NCBI GenBank assembly: GCA_902489945.1
Contig: CABUBZ010000028.1
Location: forward strand, 1-24,651
Length of the DNA: 24,651 nt
Direction of reading: 5' to 3'
Origin: an uncultured Collinsella sp.
GTDB lineage: Bacteria > Actinomycetota > Coriobacteriia > Coriobacteriales > Coriobacteriaceae
The notes beneath the pieces are model-generated. The model saw only the letters and a program-made list of their open reading frames with translations. It had not been told where the DNA came from and searched no databases. The position numbers and the translations under genes are program-made. Positions 15,807-24,469 of the stretch are shown one piece after another; within the stretch, counting starts at the first letter, position 1, and every line of letters begins with the position of its first letter.

Positions 15807-16607
15807 ATGGCAGCACGTGCGGACAACGTTTCGCGTGTCGACCATGATGGAGTTACGTTGGTGGAGGGCGCGACATCCGATGTTCGCTTTGCCTTCACCG
15901 AGCGCGCCGGTGGTGTTTCCGAAGATGCGTACTCCTCACTCAACTTGGGCTCGCATGTTGGCGATGACCCCTTTGCTGTTCAAGAAAATCGTCGTCGCGC
16001 GCTCGAGGCTATGGGTGCCGCCGAGTGCGAGCACAACCTGCTCGTTCCCAATCAGGTCCATGGTGACCATATCGTTGCGGTGACCTCGAACGGCGCCGAT
16101 GACCTTGAGGACGTCCGCGAGCAGATTGCCGAGGGCTGCGATGCCATCGTCTGTACGGCGCATAACGTGCCCGTGCTGCTCTGCTTTGCCGACTGCGTTC
16201 CCGTGGTGCTGGTGGCCCCTGGCGGATTTGCCGTGGTGCACTCCGGTTGGAAGGGCACGATTGCACGTATTTCTGCCAAGGCGTGCCAGGCGCTTTGCGA
16301 TGCTGCCGGCTGCGATGCGAGCGACGTTTCCGCCTATATCGGCCCCCATATCTTGGGTGACGAATATGAGGTATCCCAGGAACTCATGGATCGCTTTGCC
16401 GCCGAGTTCTCGTGCATCGATGCGAGCATCTCTCGCATGCTCAATCTTTCCGCTGCCATTTGCGAGGCGCTGGTAGATGTCGGTGTCGACGCGGATAATA
16501 TCGTGGATACCCAGCTTTCGACTGTGCGTCAGAACGACCGCTTTTATTCCTACCGTAACGAGAACGGCACCTGTGGGCGCCATGCTGCGATCGGCGTGAT
16601 GCTATGA
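15807..16607 (+). CDS. pgeF: Peptidoglycan editing factor PgeF (YfiH/laccase-domain family)
   Basis: PgeF-family proteins are metal-dependent; the E. coli member removes wrongly incorporated amino acids (such as L-Ser) from UDP-MurNAc-peptide precursors, and others are called polyphenol oxidases or purine nucleosidases. The 266-residue protein carries the three metal-ligand motifs: NQVHGDH (His85), CFADCVP (Cys130) and VVHSGWKGT (His145), plus IGPHILGDEYEV (168-179) and the C-terminal CGRHAAIG. ATG 15807 has a perfect AGGAGG (15794-15799) at seven-base spacing; an upstream in-frame ATG (15741) crosses the leader hairpin and is rejected. Its stop overlaps the pstS start (ATGA). Confidence 0.92.
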   Translation: MAARADNVSRVDHDGVTLVEGATSDVRFAFTERAGGVSEDAYSSLNLGSHVGDDPFAVQENRRRALEAMGAAECEHNLLVPNQVHGDHIVAVTSNGADDLEDVREQIAEGCDAIVCTAHNVPVLLCFADCVPVVLVAPGGFAVVHSGWKGTIARISAKACQALCDAAGCDASDVSAYIGPHILGDEYEVSQELMDRFAAEFSCIDASISRMLNLSAAICEALVDVGVDADNIVDTQLSTVRQNDRFYSYRNENGTCGRHAAIGVML

Positions 16608-17440
16608 GAAAGATCGTATCGGTCCTGAGCGCCGCTGTGCTTACGCTTACGCTGTGCGCCTGTTCTTCGGGATCTTCTACCTCTTCCATTACCGTCGCTG
16701 GCTCCACGACCTGCCTTCCTATCGCCGAGATTGCGGCCGAGGGCTTTAAGGAGGAGACCGGCATCGACGTGCTCGTTTCCGGTTTGGGTTCTTCCGCTGG
16801 CATCGAGGCCGTCAGCGCCGGCACGGCCGATATCGCCAGCTCTTCCCGTGGACTCAATGCCGACGAACAGAATCTGGGCCTGACTCCCATCGTCATTGCC
16901 CACGACGGTATTGCGGTCATCGTGAACGACGATAACCCCGTCGATAACCTCTCGACCGAGCAGCTCCGCGATATCTACGCCGGCAAGATTACCAATTGGA
17001 AAGAGGTCGGTGGCGAGGACCTGAGGATTCAGGTTATCAACCGAGATGAGGCGTCCGGCACGCGTGAGGCCTTTCGTACCATCGTGATGGACGGCACGCC
17101 GTTCGATCGCCGCTCGGCCGTTCTTTCGGGCACGGGCCAGGTGCGCGACGTGGTATCTCGCTCGCGCGGTGCCATTGGCTACATTTCGCTGGGCTTCGTC
17201 GATAGCCTCAACGCCAAGACCTCGGTCAAGGCCGTCTCGGTCAATCATGTTGAGGCGTCCGAGAAGACGGTCGCGAGCGGCGGCTATCCCATCTCGCGCG
17301 ACCTTTACTTCTTTGTGAAGGGTGCGCCTTCGCAGCAGGCGCAGGATTACATCGACTACGTGACGTCCGAAAAGATGGACAAGCAGATTCGCGAGGCGGG
17401 CTTTATCCCCGTCACCAACGACGAGAAGGGGAGTGAGTAG
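16604..17440 (+). CDS. pstS: Phosphate ABC transporter substrate-binding lipoprotein PstS
   Basis: PstS captures inorganic phosphate outside the cell for the PstCAB importer. The 278-residue protein begins with a lipoprotein signal peptide, a charged MRK, hydrophobic core and lipobox LCAC with acylated Cys20, then a Ser-rich linker. The mature part shows ITVAGSTTCLPIAE (29-42), SGLGSSAGIEAV and ADIASSSRGL, which form the phosphate-binding loops in this family, and RDEASGTREAF. It fits the compact PstS type of Gram-positive bacteria. Its ATG overlaps the pgeF TGA in an ATGA, and pstC starts immediately after, so translation of the block is probably coupled to pgeF. Confidence 0.95.
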   Translation: MRKIVSVLSAAVLTLTLCACSSGSSTSSITVAGSTTCLPIAEIAAEGFKEETGIDVLVSGLGSSAGIEAVSAGTADIASSSRGLNADEQNLGLTPIVIAHDGIAVIVNDDNPVDNLSTEQLRDIYAGKITNWKEVGGEDLRIQVINRDEASGTREAFRTIVMDGTPFDRRSAVLSGTGQVRDVVSRSRGAIGYISLGFVDSLNAKTSVKAVSVNHVEASEKTVASGGYPISRDLYFFVKGAPSQQAQDYIDYVTSEKMDKQIREAGFIPVTNDEKGSE

Positions 17441-17441
17441 C

Positions 17442-18365
17442 ATGGAAGCACAGGAAAACTCCCAGACTGAGCAGAATGTTCAGACGCCCAAGAAGCGCGA
17501 GCTGGCGCTCGTATCGCGCAGTACCTATATCAAGGAGAAGGCGCTGCAGTGGATCTTCTTTGCCTGCGCGTTCTTGGCGGTCGTTACCGTCATCCTGATT
17601 TTTGTCTTTACCACGTACTCGGCGCTGCCCGTCTTTACCGACATCGGTCTGGCGGACTTCTTTAGCTTTACGTGGGCGCCCTCTGAGGGCCACTACGGCA
17701 TCATGTCGCTGCTTGCCGGCTCAGGTCTGGTGACCGTCGGTGCGCTCGCCATGGGCGTGCCGCTAGGTGTGGGTACGGCCGTATACCTGGTCGAGATCGC
17801 CGGCAAGCGCGTGCGCAAGCTCATCAGCCCTGCCGTCGACCTGCTGGCCGGCATCCCTTCTATCATCTACGGCTTTTTCGGCATGATCATCATCCGCCCG
17901 TTTATCGCACAACTGACCGGTGGTCTTGGTTTTGGTGCGCTGACAGCGTGGTTCGTGCTCGCCATCATGATCGTCCCTACCATCACGACGCTTACCATCG
18001 ATGCCCTCAATTCCATTCCCATGGGCATTCGCGAGGCATCGTATGCCATGGGTGCTACTAAGTGGCAGACCATCTATAAGGTCGTGCTACCTGCCGCCAA
18101 ACTGGGTATCGTTGATGCCATCGTGCTGGGTATGGGCCGTGCCATCGGTGAGACCATGGCCGTGCTCATGGTCGTGGGTAACGCTCCGGTTATTCCCGAC
18201 AGCATTGCGAGCCCCATCTCGACGCTCACGAGCCAGATCGCGCTCGACATGAGCTATTCCTCGGGCCTGCACCGCTCGGCTCTGTTCGGCATGGGCGTGG
18301 TCCTGTTTATCATCTCCGCCATGCTGGTGGGCATCGTCCGTCTGATTTCCAAGAAGAGGGGGTAG
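17442..18365 (+). CDS. pstC: Phosphate ABC transporter permease PstC
   Basis: PstC is one half of the membrane channel of the Pst importer. The 307-residue protein has a charged cytoplasmic start (1-34), a first membrane helix (about 37-57), an outward segment with HYGIMSLL (84-91), the permease core with DLLAGIPSIIYG (123-134), and the EAA loop REASYAMGATKWQTIYKVVL (187-206) that contacts PstB, followed by GRAIGETMAV. ATG 17442 follows AAGGGGAG (17426-17433) eight bases upstream; a GTG nine bases earlier is less well placed. One base separates it from the pstS stop. Confidence 0.96.
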   Translation: MEAQENSQTEQNVQTPKKRELALVSRSTYIKEKALQWIFFACAFLAVVTVILIFVFTTYSALPVFTDIGLADFFSFTWAPSEGHYGIMSLLAGSGLVTVGALAMGVPLGVGTAVYLVEIAGKRVRKLISPAVDLLAGIPSIIYGFFGMIIIRPFIAQLTGGLGFGALTAWFVLAIMIVPTITTLTIDALNSIPMGIREASYAMGATKWQTIYKVVLPAAKLGIVDAIVLGMGRAIGETMAVLMVVGNAPVIPDSIASPISTLTSQIALDMSYSSGLHRSALFGMGVVLFIISAMLVGIVRLISKKRG

Positions 18366-18368
18366 GCT

Positions 18369-19274
18369 ATGTCCGATCCCGTTGACACGACGGTCGATAC
18401 GACCTCGTCGCGCGAGCGCATCAAGCGTGCCCTTTCCCACGGTAAGAAGGGCCGTATCAACAAGGACCTGTCAAACAAGATCATGCTCGGCGTGTTCCGC
18501 GCCGCGGCCTATATCACCACGCTTGTGCTGGTCGCTATCATCGCCTACGTGGTTGTTAATGGCTTACCGCATATTTCGCTCGACTTTATCTTCGGTTGGC
18601 CCCAGGGTGTCAACGCCGAGGGCGGCATTTGGCCTACGATTGTCTCGACCGTCTACGTGACGGCGCTCGCCATGCTCATCTGTACGCCGGTCGCCGTGCT
18701 AGCGGCCGTCTATCTGGCCGAGTACGCCAAACAGGGCAAGGTCGTCGAGCTCATCCGTTATGCTGCCGATGCTTTGGCCTCGGTGCCCTCCATCGTTATG
18801 GGTCTCTTTGGCTACGCCTTGTTTGTCGAGGCCATGGGCCTGGGCCTTTCGATGGTCTCGGCTGCCCTGGCGCTGGCGCTTCTGATGCTGCCTATCGTCA
18901 TGCGCACCACCGAGGAGGCTATTCGCGCCGTGCCGCGCTATATCCGTTGGGGCGCATATGGCTTGGGCGCCACTAAGTGGCAGGTCGTTTCCAAGATCGT
19001 GCTTCCTTCGGCCTTTGGCCGCATTGCCACCGGCATCGTCCTTGCCATCGGCCGTGCCATTGGCGAGACCGCGGTTGTACTTTACACCATGGGCCAGGCC
19101 ATCAATCTACCTATTTCGCCGCTCGATTCCGGCCGCCCCATGACGGTCCATCTGTACCTGCTTGCCAACGACGGCATCAACATGAACGCAGCCTACGGCA
19201 CCGCGCTCTTGCTGATGGTGATCATTTTGGCCTTCAACCTGTTTGCGCGCTTCCTGTCGCGCAAGCGTCGCTAG
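18369..19274 (+). CDS. pstA: Phosphate ABC transporter permease PstA
   Basis: PstA is the second membrane subunit of the Pst importer. The 301-residue protein has a charged N-terminal tail (1-40), a membrane helix (about 45-63), the permease core containing DALASVPSIVMGLFG (134-148), the EAA loop with AYGLGATKWQVVSKIVLPSA (186-205) and GRAIGETAVV. Both PstC and PstA share the GATKWQ and GRAIGET elements expected for paired permeases. It starts three bases after the pstC stop, with an AGGGGGTAGG ribosome site inside the end of pstC. Confidence 0.96.
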   Translation: MSDPVDTTVDTTSSRERIKRALSHGKKGRINKDLSNKIMLGVFRAAAYITTLVLVAIIAYVVVNGLPHISLDFIFGWPQGVNAEGGIWPTIVSTVYVTALAMLICTPVAVLAAVYLAEYAKQGKVVELIRYAADALASVPSIVMGLFGYALFVEAMGLGLSMVSAALALALLMLPIVMRTTEEAIRAVPRYIRWGAYGLGATKWQVVSKIVLPSAFGRIATGIVLAIGRAIGETAVVLYTMGQAINLPISPLDSGRPMTVHLYLLANDGINMNAAYGTALLLMVIILAFNLFARFLSRKRR

Positions 19275-19286
19275 TTAAGGAGTCCC

Positions 19287-20090
<804 letters not shown>

Positions 20091-20115
20091 TCGGTGCGAC
20101 TAGTCCCAAGCTGAT

Positions 20116-20162
20116 CGGACCTGGTCCGGTGTGTATTTACTGTGCGGGCGGCATGACCGCAC
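20116..20162 (+). repeat. Palindrome and hairpin between pstB and phoU
   Basis: CGGACC-T-GGTCCG (20116-20128) is a perfect 13-base palindromic site with a one-base centre, better suited to a dimeric DNA-binding protein than to an RNA loop. GTGCGG (20142-20147) and CCGCAC (20157-20162) form a six-base-pair hairpin with a nine-base loop just before the phoU ribosome site (GGAGTGA, 20173-20179). The arrangement could tune phoU expression relative to the transporter. Confidence 0.4.
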
Positions 20163-20182
20163 CCAACTGATTGGAGTGAACC

Positions 20183-21040
20183 ATGCGCAAACTGTTTTCC
20201 CGTCAGCTCGTCGAGGCCCGTCACGAGATGCTGAGCATCTATGAGGCCGTCGATCTGGCCCTCCACGATGCCGTGAAGGCCTATGTGACCGACGACCGCA
20301 AGCTCGCCACCAAGACCAAGAAGCGCACGCTTTCGATTGACGCGCGCTGCGCCAACCTGGAGGCCGTCTGCTACAACCTGATCGCCACGCAGTCACCGGT
20401 CGCCTCCGACTTCCGCCTGCTTCAGACGATCATCTACGTCGACTTTAACCTGCAGCGCATGACCGATAAGGTCCGTCAGATCTGCCGCGCCACGCGTCAT
20501 ATGATCAAGGCTGACATCTCGCTGCCCAAGGAGCTTGTCGGCACGGTCGAGGCCGAGGCTGAGGCCGTCTACCAGGTGCTGGGCTCTTCGCTTTCTGCGC
20601 TCGTCACCAATGACATGTCCATCATTTGCAACTTGGCCGTCGAGGACGAGCCAGTGCACGCCGCCTACGAGAAGTTCTTCCGCACCTTTAACCGTATGGA
20701 TACGGGCGACTTTATGGACGACGACAGCAACTATGACGACCTGCGCCGCGCCATCATGGTTTCGCGCTACCTCGATCGCATCGCCTCGATTTCCATCGAT
20801 GCCGCCTGCCGTCTGACCTTCCTGTTGACTGGTCAGCGTATGAATGCCGGCGATATCGCCCGCACTGATGAGGATGAGCTCGAGAGCATGCGCGTGCCTT
20901 CGGGCGAGGGTGTTATCATGAGGCCCGCCGTCGACGCGCGCTACGTTGCCAAAGTGCCCGTTAACGAGGTCAGCGAGGGTCTTCGCTACCTGCTCGATCA
21001 TCTTGAGGACGAGGACGATGGCGAGGACGACGAGGAGTAA
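20183..21040 (+). CDS. phoU: Phosphate signalling protein PhoU, variant with degenerate metal sites
   Basis: PhoU restrains phosphate uptake and Pho signalling by acting between the Pst transporter and a sensor kinase. The 285-residue product has two PhoU-type helical repeats: the first with SDFRLLQTIIYVDFNLQRMTD (75-95), the second with SRYLDRIASISIDAACRL (194-211). The canonical metal motif ERIGD is QRMTD in repeat one and DRIAS in repeat two, so several metal ligands seem to be replaced. The protein is about 50-60 residues longer than usual through a C-terminal extension (about 218-285) ending in an acidic run. Position after pstB supports the call. No sensor kinase or response regulator gene is nearby. 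Confidence 0.88.
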   Translation: MRKLFSRQLVEARHEMLSIYEAVDLALHDAVKAYVTDDRKLATKTKKRTLSIDARCANLEAVCYNLIATQSPVASDFRLLQTIIYVDFNLQRMTDKVRQICRATRHMIKADISLPKELVGTVEAEAEAVYQVLGSSLSALVTNDMSIICNLAVEDEPVHAAYEKFFRTFNRMDTGDFMDDDSNYDDLRRAIMVSRYLDRIASISIDAACRLTFLLTGQRMNAGDIARTDEDELESMRVPSGEGVIMRPAVDARYVAKVPVNEVSEGLRYLLDHLEDEDDGEDDEE

Positions 21041-21077
21041 GTAATCCCGTTCGTCGAAAGATTGTAAATACCTAAGT

Positions 21078-21115
21078 GAGCGCGGCCTTGCACATGCGGG
21101 GCCGCGCTCTTGCGT
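21078..21115 (+). terminator. Terminator-like hairpin after phoU
   Basis: GAGCGCGGCC (21078-21087) and GGCCGCGCTC (21100-21109) make a perfect ten-base-pair, very GC-rich stem with a 12-base loop, 38 bases after the phoU stop. The following sequence, TTGCGTT, is only a poor T run, so termination may be partial. It separates the Pst block from yggS-divIVA. Confidence 0.65.
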
Positions 21116-21159
21116 TAGCATGGGACTACTTGTTTGGCTGTCAGCGGAGGCGATTGGCA

Positions 21160-21897
21160 ATGGATAACTATTTGGACTTGATGCGCGCTCGCCGCGAGCA
21201 GATTCTGGAACGTTTTTATGCGGCGCTCGATCGCGCAGGCCGTCCCCACGACGCCGCGAGCCTCATTGCCGTGTCCAAGACCGTTGGTGTCGATGAGACC
21301 GTTGCCGCCATCCAGGCGGGGTATCGCCATTTTGCCGAGAACCGCCCGCAGGAGCTGGTTCGCAAGCTCACGGGTCTGGCGGAGCATCCGGAGCTGCCCG
21401 AGGTGCGCTTCGATATGATCGGCAACCTGCAGACCAATAAGATCAATGCGGTGCTGGGCTCAGCCGAGCTGATTCACTCGGTGGGTTCGCTGCATCTGGC
21501 GCAGGCGATCTCGAGCCGTGCTGTCCGCAAGATTGAGGCAGGTGAGCTCGCCGGCCCCCAGCGTGTGCTCATTGAGGTCAATGTGAGTGGTGAGGAGTCG
21601 AAGGGAGGCTTTTCGCCCGATGAGATTCGCGCCGCCGCGGGTGAGCTTGCGGAACTTGAGGGAATTTGCGTGCAGGGGCTTATGACTATGGCGCCCCGGG
21701 GGAATAAGGATGTGGCACGCCGCACCTTTGCGGGGCTTCGTGAGCTGAGGGATGAGCTGGAGGCAGCGCATCCCGATTTGAACCTGCCTGAGCTTTCCTG
21801 CGGCATGAGCGAGGACTTTGCGTCTGCCCTTGAGGAGGGCTCTACGCTCGTTCGCCTGGGCAGGGTAGTATTTAGCCCGGAGTTTGCAGTAAAATAA
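21160..21897 (+). CDS. yggS: YggS/PLPBP family pyridoxal phosphate-binding protein
   Basis: This family binds pyridoxal 5'-phosphate on a TIM-barrel lysine and helps keep vitamin B6 and amino-acid pools balanced; no catalytic reaction is firmly known. The 245-residue protein shows AVSKT with the probable PLP lysine Lys40, ENRPQEL (the usual ENR motif), DMIGNLQTNK, the RVLIEVNVSGEESKGG strand, GLMTMAP, and the phosphate-binding C-terminal GMSEDFASAL and STLVRLGR. ATG 21160 follows GGAGG (21146-21150) at nine bases; an upstream in-frame ATG (21076) runs through the phoU terminator and is rejected. Position just before sepF is conserved in Gram-positive dcw regions. Confidence 0.95.
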   Translation: MDNYLDLMRARREQILERFYAALDRAGRPHDAASLIAVSKTVGVDETVAAIQAGYRHFAENRPQELVRKLTGLAEHPELPEVRFDMIGNLQTNKINAVLGSAELIHSVGSLHLAQAISSRAVRKIEAGELAGPQRVLIEVNVSGEESKGGFSPDEIRAAAGELAELEGICVQGLMTMAPRGNKDVARRTFAGLRELRDELEAAHPDLNLPELSCGMSEDFASALEEGSTLVRLGRVVFSPEFAVK

Positions 21898-21957
21898 GGC
21901 TCTGAAGTGCGCACTGATTATCGGGGCGCCTGCACTAAACCGCGAGAGGACACAACC

Positions 21958-22680
21958 ATGGGCTTCCTTGACGAGATTAAAAATAAGATGCACCTGGGCG
22001 GCCAGCAGGGTTACGACCAGGGTTATGGCCAGGACGACGACTACGGCTACGATGACGGCTATGACGATAGTTATCAGGGCAACGGCTACAGCGGTGCTTC
22101 GGGCGAGGGCTTCTACACCCAAGACGAGCCGAGCAACGGCCTGCTTGGTCAGACGCGCCGCGGTGAAGCTGAGTCGGTTGCCGTGTATACGCGCTCCGGT
22201 CAGCTGGTCGGCGATGACTCCCGCCACGCCACGACGTATAACCCGCCTTCGCGCTCGCAGGACAGTGTTGCGAGCGGTTATCGTCCTGGTGCCTATGACA
22301 CGCCGTCTAGCTACGCCGAGAACACCCGCGCCCGTGCCGCCGCTGCGCCTGCGCCTGCACCGAGCGATACCTCGGCCTATGCGAGCAATATCATCAACGC
22401 CACACCGCAGCTGCCGGCCTATGTCCTGCGCCCCGAGAGCTATGACGACGTGGAGACCGTGGTGCGCCGCGTTCGCACCAAGCAGCCTGTCGCACTGATT
22501 TTTGTGGGCGTACGCACCGAAGTTGCCAAGCGCGTCTTGGACTTCTCTTACGGCTTTGCCTGCGGTCTGGGCGCCACGGTCAAGGAGGTAGGCGACCGCG
22601 TGTTCATGGTGCTGCCCGCCGGTTGCGAGGTCAAAGATTCCGATCTCAAGAAGCTTCGCGCGGACGGCTACCTTAAGTAA
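21958..22680 (+). CDS. sepF: Cell division protein SepF
   Basis: SepF links FtsZ to the membrane and aligns filaments; here it is the only visible membrane anchor because ftsA is absent. The 240-residue protein begins with an amphipathic helix, MGFLDEIKNKMHL, fitting membrane binding. A long disordered linker follows (14-145): residues 17-46 are rich in Tyr, Gly and Asp with repeated GYD/YDD units, and 120-137 are Ala/Pro rich. The SepF core (about 150-226) contains LRPESYDDVETVVRRV, KRVLDFSYGFACGL and VGDRVFMVLP. ATG 21958 has GAGAGGA (21944-21950) seven bases upstream; a GTG at 21907 is less likely. Confidence 0.94.
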   Translation: MGFLDEIKNKMHLGGQQGYDQGYGQDDDYGYDDGYDDSYQGNGYSGASGEGFYTQDEPSNGLLGQTRRGEAESVAVYTRSGQLVGDDSRHATTYNPPSRSQDSVASGYRPGAYDTPSSYAENTRARAAAAPAPAPSDTSAYASNIINATPQLPAYVLRPESYDDVETVVRRVRTKQPVALIFVGVRTEVAKRVLDFSYGFACGLGATVKEVGDRVFMVLPAGCEVKDSDLKKLRADGYLK

Positions 22681-22701
22681 AGACAAGACGAGGAGATTCC
22701 C

Positions 22702-22983
22702 ATCAACATCTACACTATCGTCCAGCTGGTCAACACGCTGTTCAACTTCTATTCCACGCTTATTGTCGTCTACTGCTTTATGACGTGGATTCCCATGAAG
22801 CAGGGTGGTTTGCTTCAGGATATTGCCGCGGTGCTTGATAGCGTGTGCGGTCCGTGGCTCAACCTGTTCCGTCGTTTCATCCCGCCGATGGGCGGTATCG
22901 ATTTTTCGCCGGTCGTTGCGATTATTGCGTTGCAGTTGGTGCAGAGGCTGGTTCTGCAGCTTCTTATAGGTATACTCGTGTAG
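22702..22983 (+). CDS. yggT: YggT family membrane protein, apparent ATC start
   Basis: A YggT family two-helix membrane protein, normally about 90-100 residues and found between sepF and divIVA; its role is unclear. Reading from ATC 22702 gives a full-length 93-residue product: NIYTIVQLVNTLFNFYSTL opens the first membrane helix, then YCFMTWIPM, a short loop with DSVCGPWLNLFRRFIPPMGG (the conserved CxPxLxxFRRxIPPxGG-like motif) and a second helix DFSPVVAIIALQL. No ATG, GTG or TTG occurs in frame between the sepF stop and Met at 22780, which lies inside the first helix. AGGAG at 22691-22695 is six bases before ATC, ideal spacing. The frame is the same as sepF's. Confidence 0.82.
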   Translation: MNIYTIVQLVNTLFNFYSTLIVVYCFMTWIPMKQGGLLQDIAAVLDSVCGPWLNLFRRFIPPMGGIDFSPVVAIIALQLVQRLVLQLLIGILV

Positions 22984-23044
22984 AACTGACTTAGTAACTT
23001 ACGTCGGGCGTGTAGCGCCGAGGCGATGAAAAAGGAGACTTGTT

Positions 23045-23719
23045 ATGGCTATTACCCCTGCAGACATCCAGGCTCAGACTTTCTCTGAGGCCAAGCGTGG
23101 CTACGATCCTGCTGAGGTCGACGTCTTCTTGGAGACGCTGTCCTCCGAGGTTGACGCTATGCTCGCTAAGATCGTCGACCTTAAGGGTCGTCTGACTGCT
23201 ACCGAGCAGCAGCTTGCCGATGCGCAGGCTCAGCTTGCCCAGGCTCAGGATACCGCCGACCAGGCCGTTCCTGCCGCCCCCGTGGCTGCTCCCGCCCCTG
23301 ACTTCTCCGCTCAGGAGCGCCAGATTTCCGCTGCCCTGATCGCTGCCCAGCAGACCGCTGAGACCATCGTCAACGATGCCAACGAGAACGCTGAGCGTAT
23401 CCGCAACGAGGCTGACGCCAAGGCCCGCGAGGTTATCCGCCAGGCTCTGACCGAGAAGCAGGCCGAGCTCGAGGAGATCGATCGTCTCAAGGCTTCCCGT
23501 GAGGAGTTCAAGGCCGAGTACCTCAAGCTCATCCAGCACTTCATGGACGATGCCCAGAATTCCTTCCCGGCCGATCTGATGGCCTCCACGCCGGTCGGTT
23601 CTGCCGCTTCTCCTGCAGTGACTGTTCCCGCCGAGCCGCTGCCCGTCGCTGACCCGGTTGTCCCCGTGGCCGATCCCTTCGCCCCGATCGACAACTTTGC
23701 TGCCGACGACCTGGACTAA
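23045..23719 (+). CDS. divIVA: DivIVA domain coiled-coil protein
   Basis: DivIVA (Wag31-like in Actinobacteria) binds curved membrane at poles and septa and recruits growth or division factors. The 224-residue protein has the conserved N-terminal membrane domain ADIQAQTFSEAKRGYDPAEV (6-25), then DVFLETL and a coiled coil to about 72, an Ala/Pro hinge (about 73-88), a second coiled coil (about 90-160) rich in Glu, Ala and Arg, and a Pro/Ala/Val tail ending in FAADDLD. AAAGGAG (23031-23037) is seven bases from the ATG. TATACT at 22971-22976 could be a -10 for a separate promoter but lacks a clear -35. A strong terminator follows. Confidence 0.94.
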   Translation: MAITPADIQAQTFSEAKRGYDPAEVDVFLETLSSEVDAMLAKIVDLKGRLTATEQQLADAQAQLAQAQDTADQAVPAAPVAAPAPDFSAQERQISAALIAAQQTAETIVNDANENAERIRNEADAKAREVIRQALTEKQAELEEIDRLKASREEFKAEYLKLIQHFMDDAQNSFPADLMASTPVGSAASPAVTVPAEPLPVADPVVPVADPFAPIDNFAADDLD

Positions 23720-23745
23720 CATTCGGCCTACAATTTAGTGCCTAG

Positions 23746-23775
23746 AAAGGACCCGCAGCTTGCGGGTCCTTTTTT
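23746..23775 (+). terminator. Intrinsic terminator after divIVA
   Basis: AAAGGACCCGCA (23746-23757) and TGCGGGTCCTTT (23761-23772) pair perfectly over 12 bases with a GCT loop, followed by a T run to 23775. A textbook intrinsic terminator 26 bases after the divIVA stop. Confidence 0.93.
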
Positions 23776-23800
23776 ATGACTGTGCCGGAGTGCGTAACAT

Positions 23801-23839
23801 AAAAAAACCGAGCCCTGCACATAATGGCGCAGAACTCGG
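23801..23839 (-). terminator. Intrinsic terminator for the minus-strand nitroreductase gene
   Basis: Read on the minus strand, CCGAGTTCTGC (from 23839 down) pairs with GCAGGGCTCGG, including two G-U pairs, and is followed by seven T (the A run 23801-23807). It ends the converging transcript about 48 bases after that gene's stop, 25 bases from the divIVA terminator. Confidence 0.85.
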
Positions 23840-23886
23840 CGAACGGGTGAGCGGTCAAGGGTAGGTTTTAAGGCATGTCCCAAAAC

Positions 23887-24417
23887 CTACTTGAGGAGGA
23901 AGTCGGGGAGGGGAATGGTGCGGGCCTCGCGATGCTCGGGGTCGGCAATATGGTCGGCAGGATAGCCGCAGACGAGCATGTGATAGGGATAGACGCCCTC
24001 GGGCAGGCTGAACTGCTCTTGTGCCACCTCGGGCTTAAAATGGCATACCCAGTACGTTCCCAGGCCCTGCTCGGTGGCCTCCATCATCATCTGATCGCAC
24101 ACGATGGACGTGTCGATTTCACTGGAATTCATCTGGTCATAGGGACGCACCCAAGCATCGTCGGTAACGCTGCAAATGAGGAAGATGAGCGGAGCGCCAA
24201 AGATGGACCCATCACGAGCAAACCGAGGCTGACAAGCGGCTGCCTTCTCCAGAAGCTCAGGCGTATCCAACACCATCACACGGGTTGGATGATTATTACA
24301 AGCAGAAGGAGCAATACGCCCAGCCTCAACAATGATATCCACCACAGCCTGCTCAACAGCCCGAGCCTCAAATTCACGACAAGAATACCGACCCCGAGCC
24401 AAATCCAAATACGCCAT
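23887..24417 (-). CDS. Nitroreductase family protein (FMN-dependent)
   Basis: Members of this family are small flavoproteins that use NAD(P)H to reduce nitro compounds, quinones or flavins; the natural substrate here is unknown. The 176-residue product shows the FMN-phosphate motif RYSCREF (10-16), APSACNNHP (36-44), which corresponds to the usual APSaxNxQP flavin motif, the C-terminal GLGTYWVCHFKPE (118-130) and VCGYPAD (149-155). Length is typical of short single-domain members. GGAGGG lies five bases before the ATG. It faces the divIVA operon and is not functionally tied to it. Its first 45 or so codons favour T-ending codons (GCT, CGT, GTT), unlike the rest of the window. Confidence 0.88.
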   Translation of the reverse strand: MAYLDLARGRYSCREFEARAVEQAVVDIIVEAGRIAPSACNNHPTRVMVLDTPELLEKAAACQPRFARDGSIFGAPLIFLICSVTDDAWVRPYDQMNSSEIDTSIVCDQMMMEATEQGLGTYWVCHFKPEVAQEQFSLPEGVYPYHMLVCGYPADHIADPEHREARTIPLPDFLLK

Positions 24418-24469
24418 ACGAGCCCTCCAAAGCTAACAAAACAACCCGAAACTAAGCAAAAGGGTACCC

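Noticed and set aside
22678..22701. A SepF-YggT fusion by reading through the sepF TAA in the same frame
   Set aside because: The stop is a strong TAA, SepF ends normally, and a well-placed AGGAG supports separate initiation of yggT.
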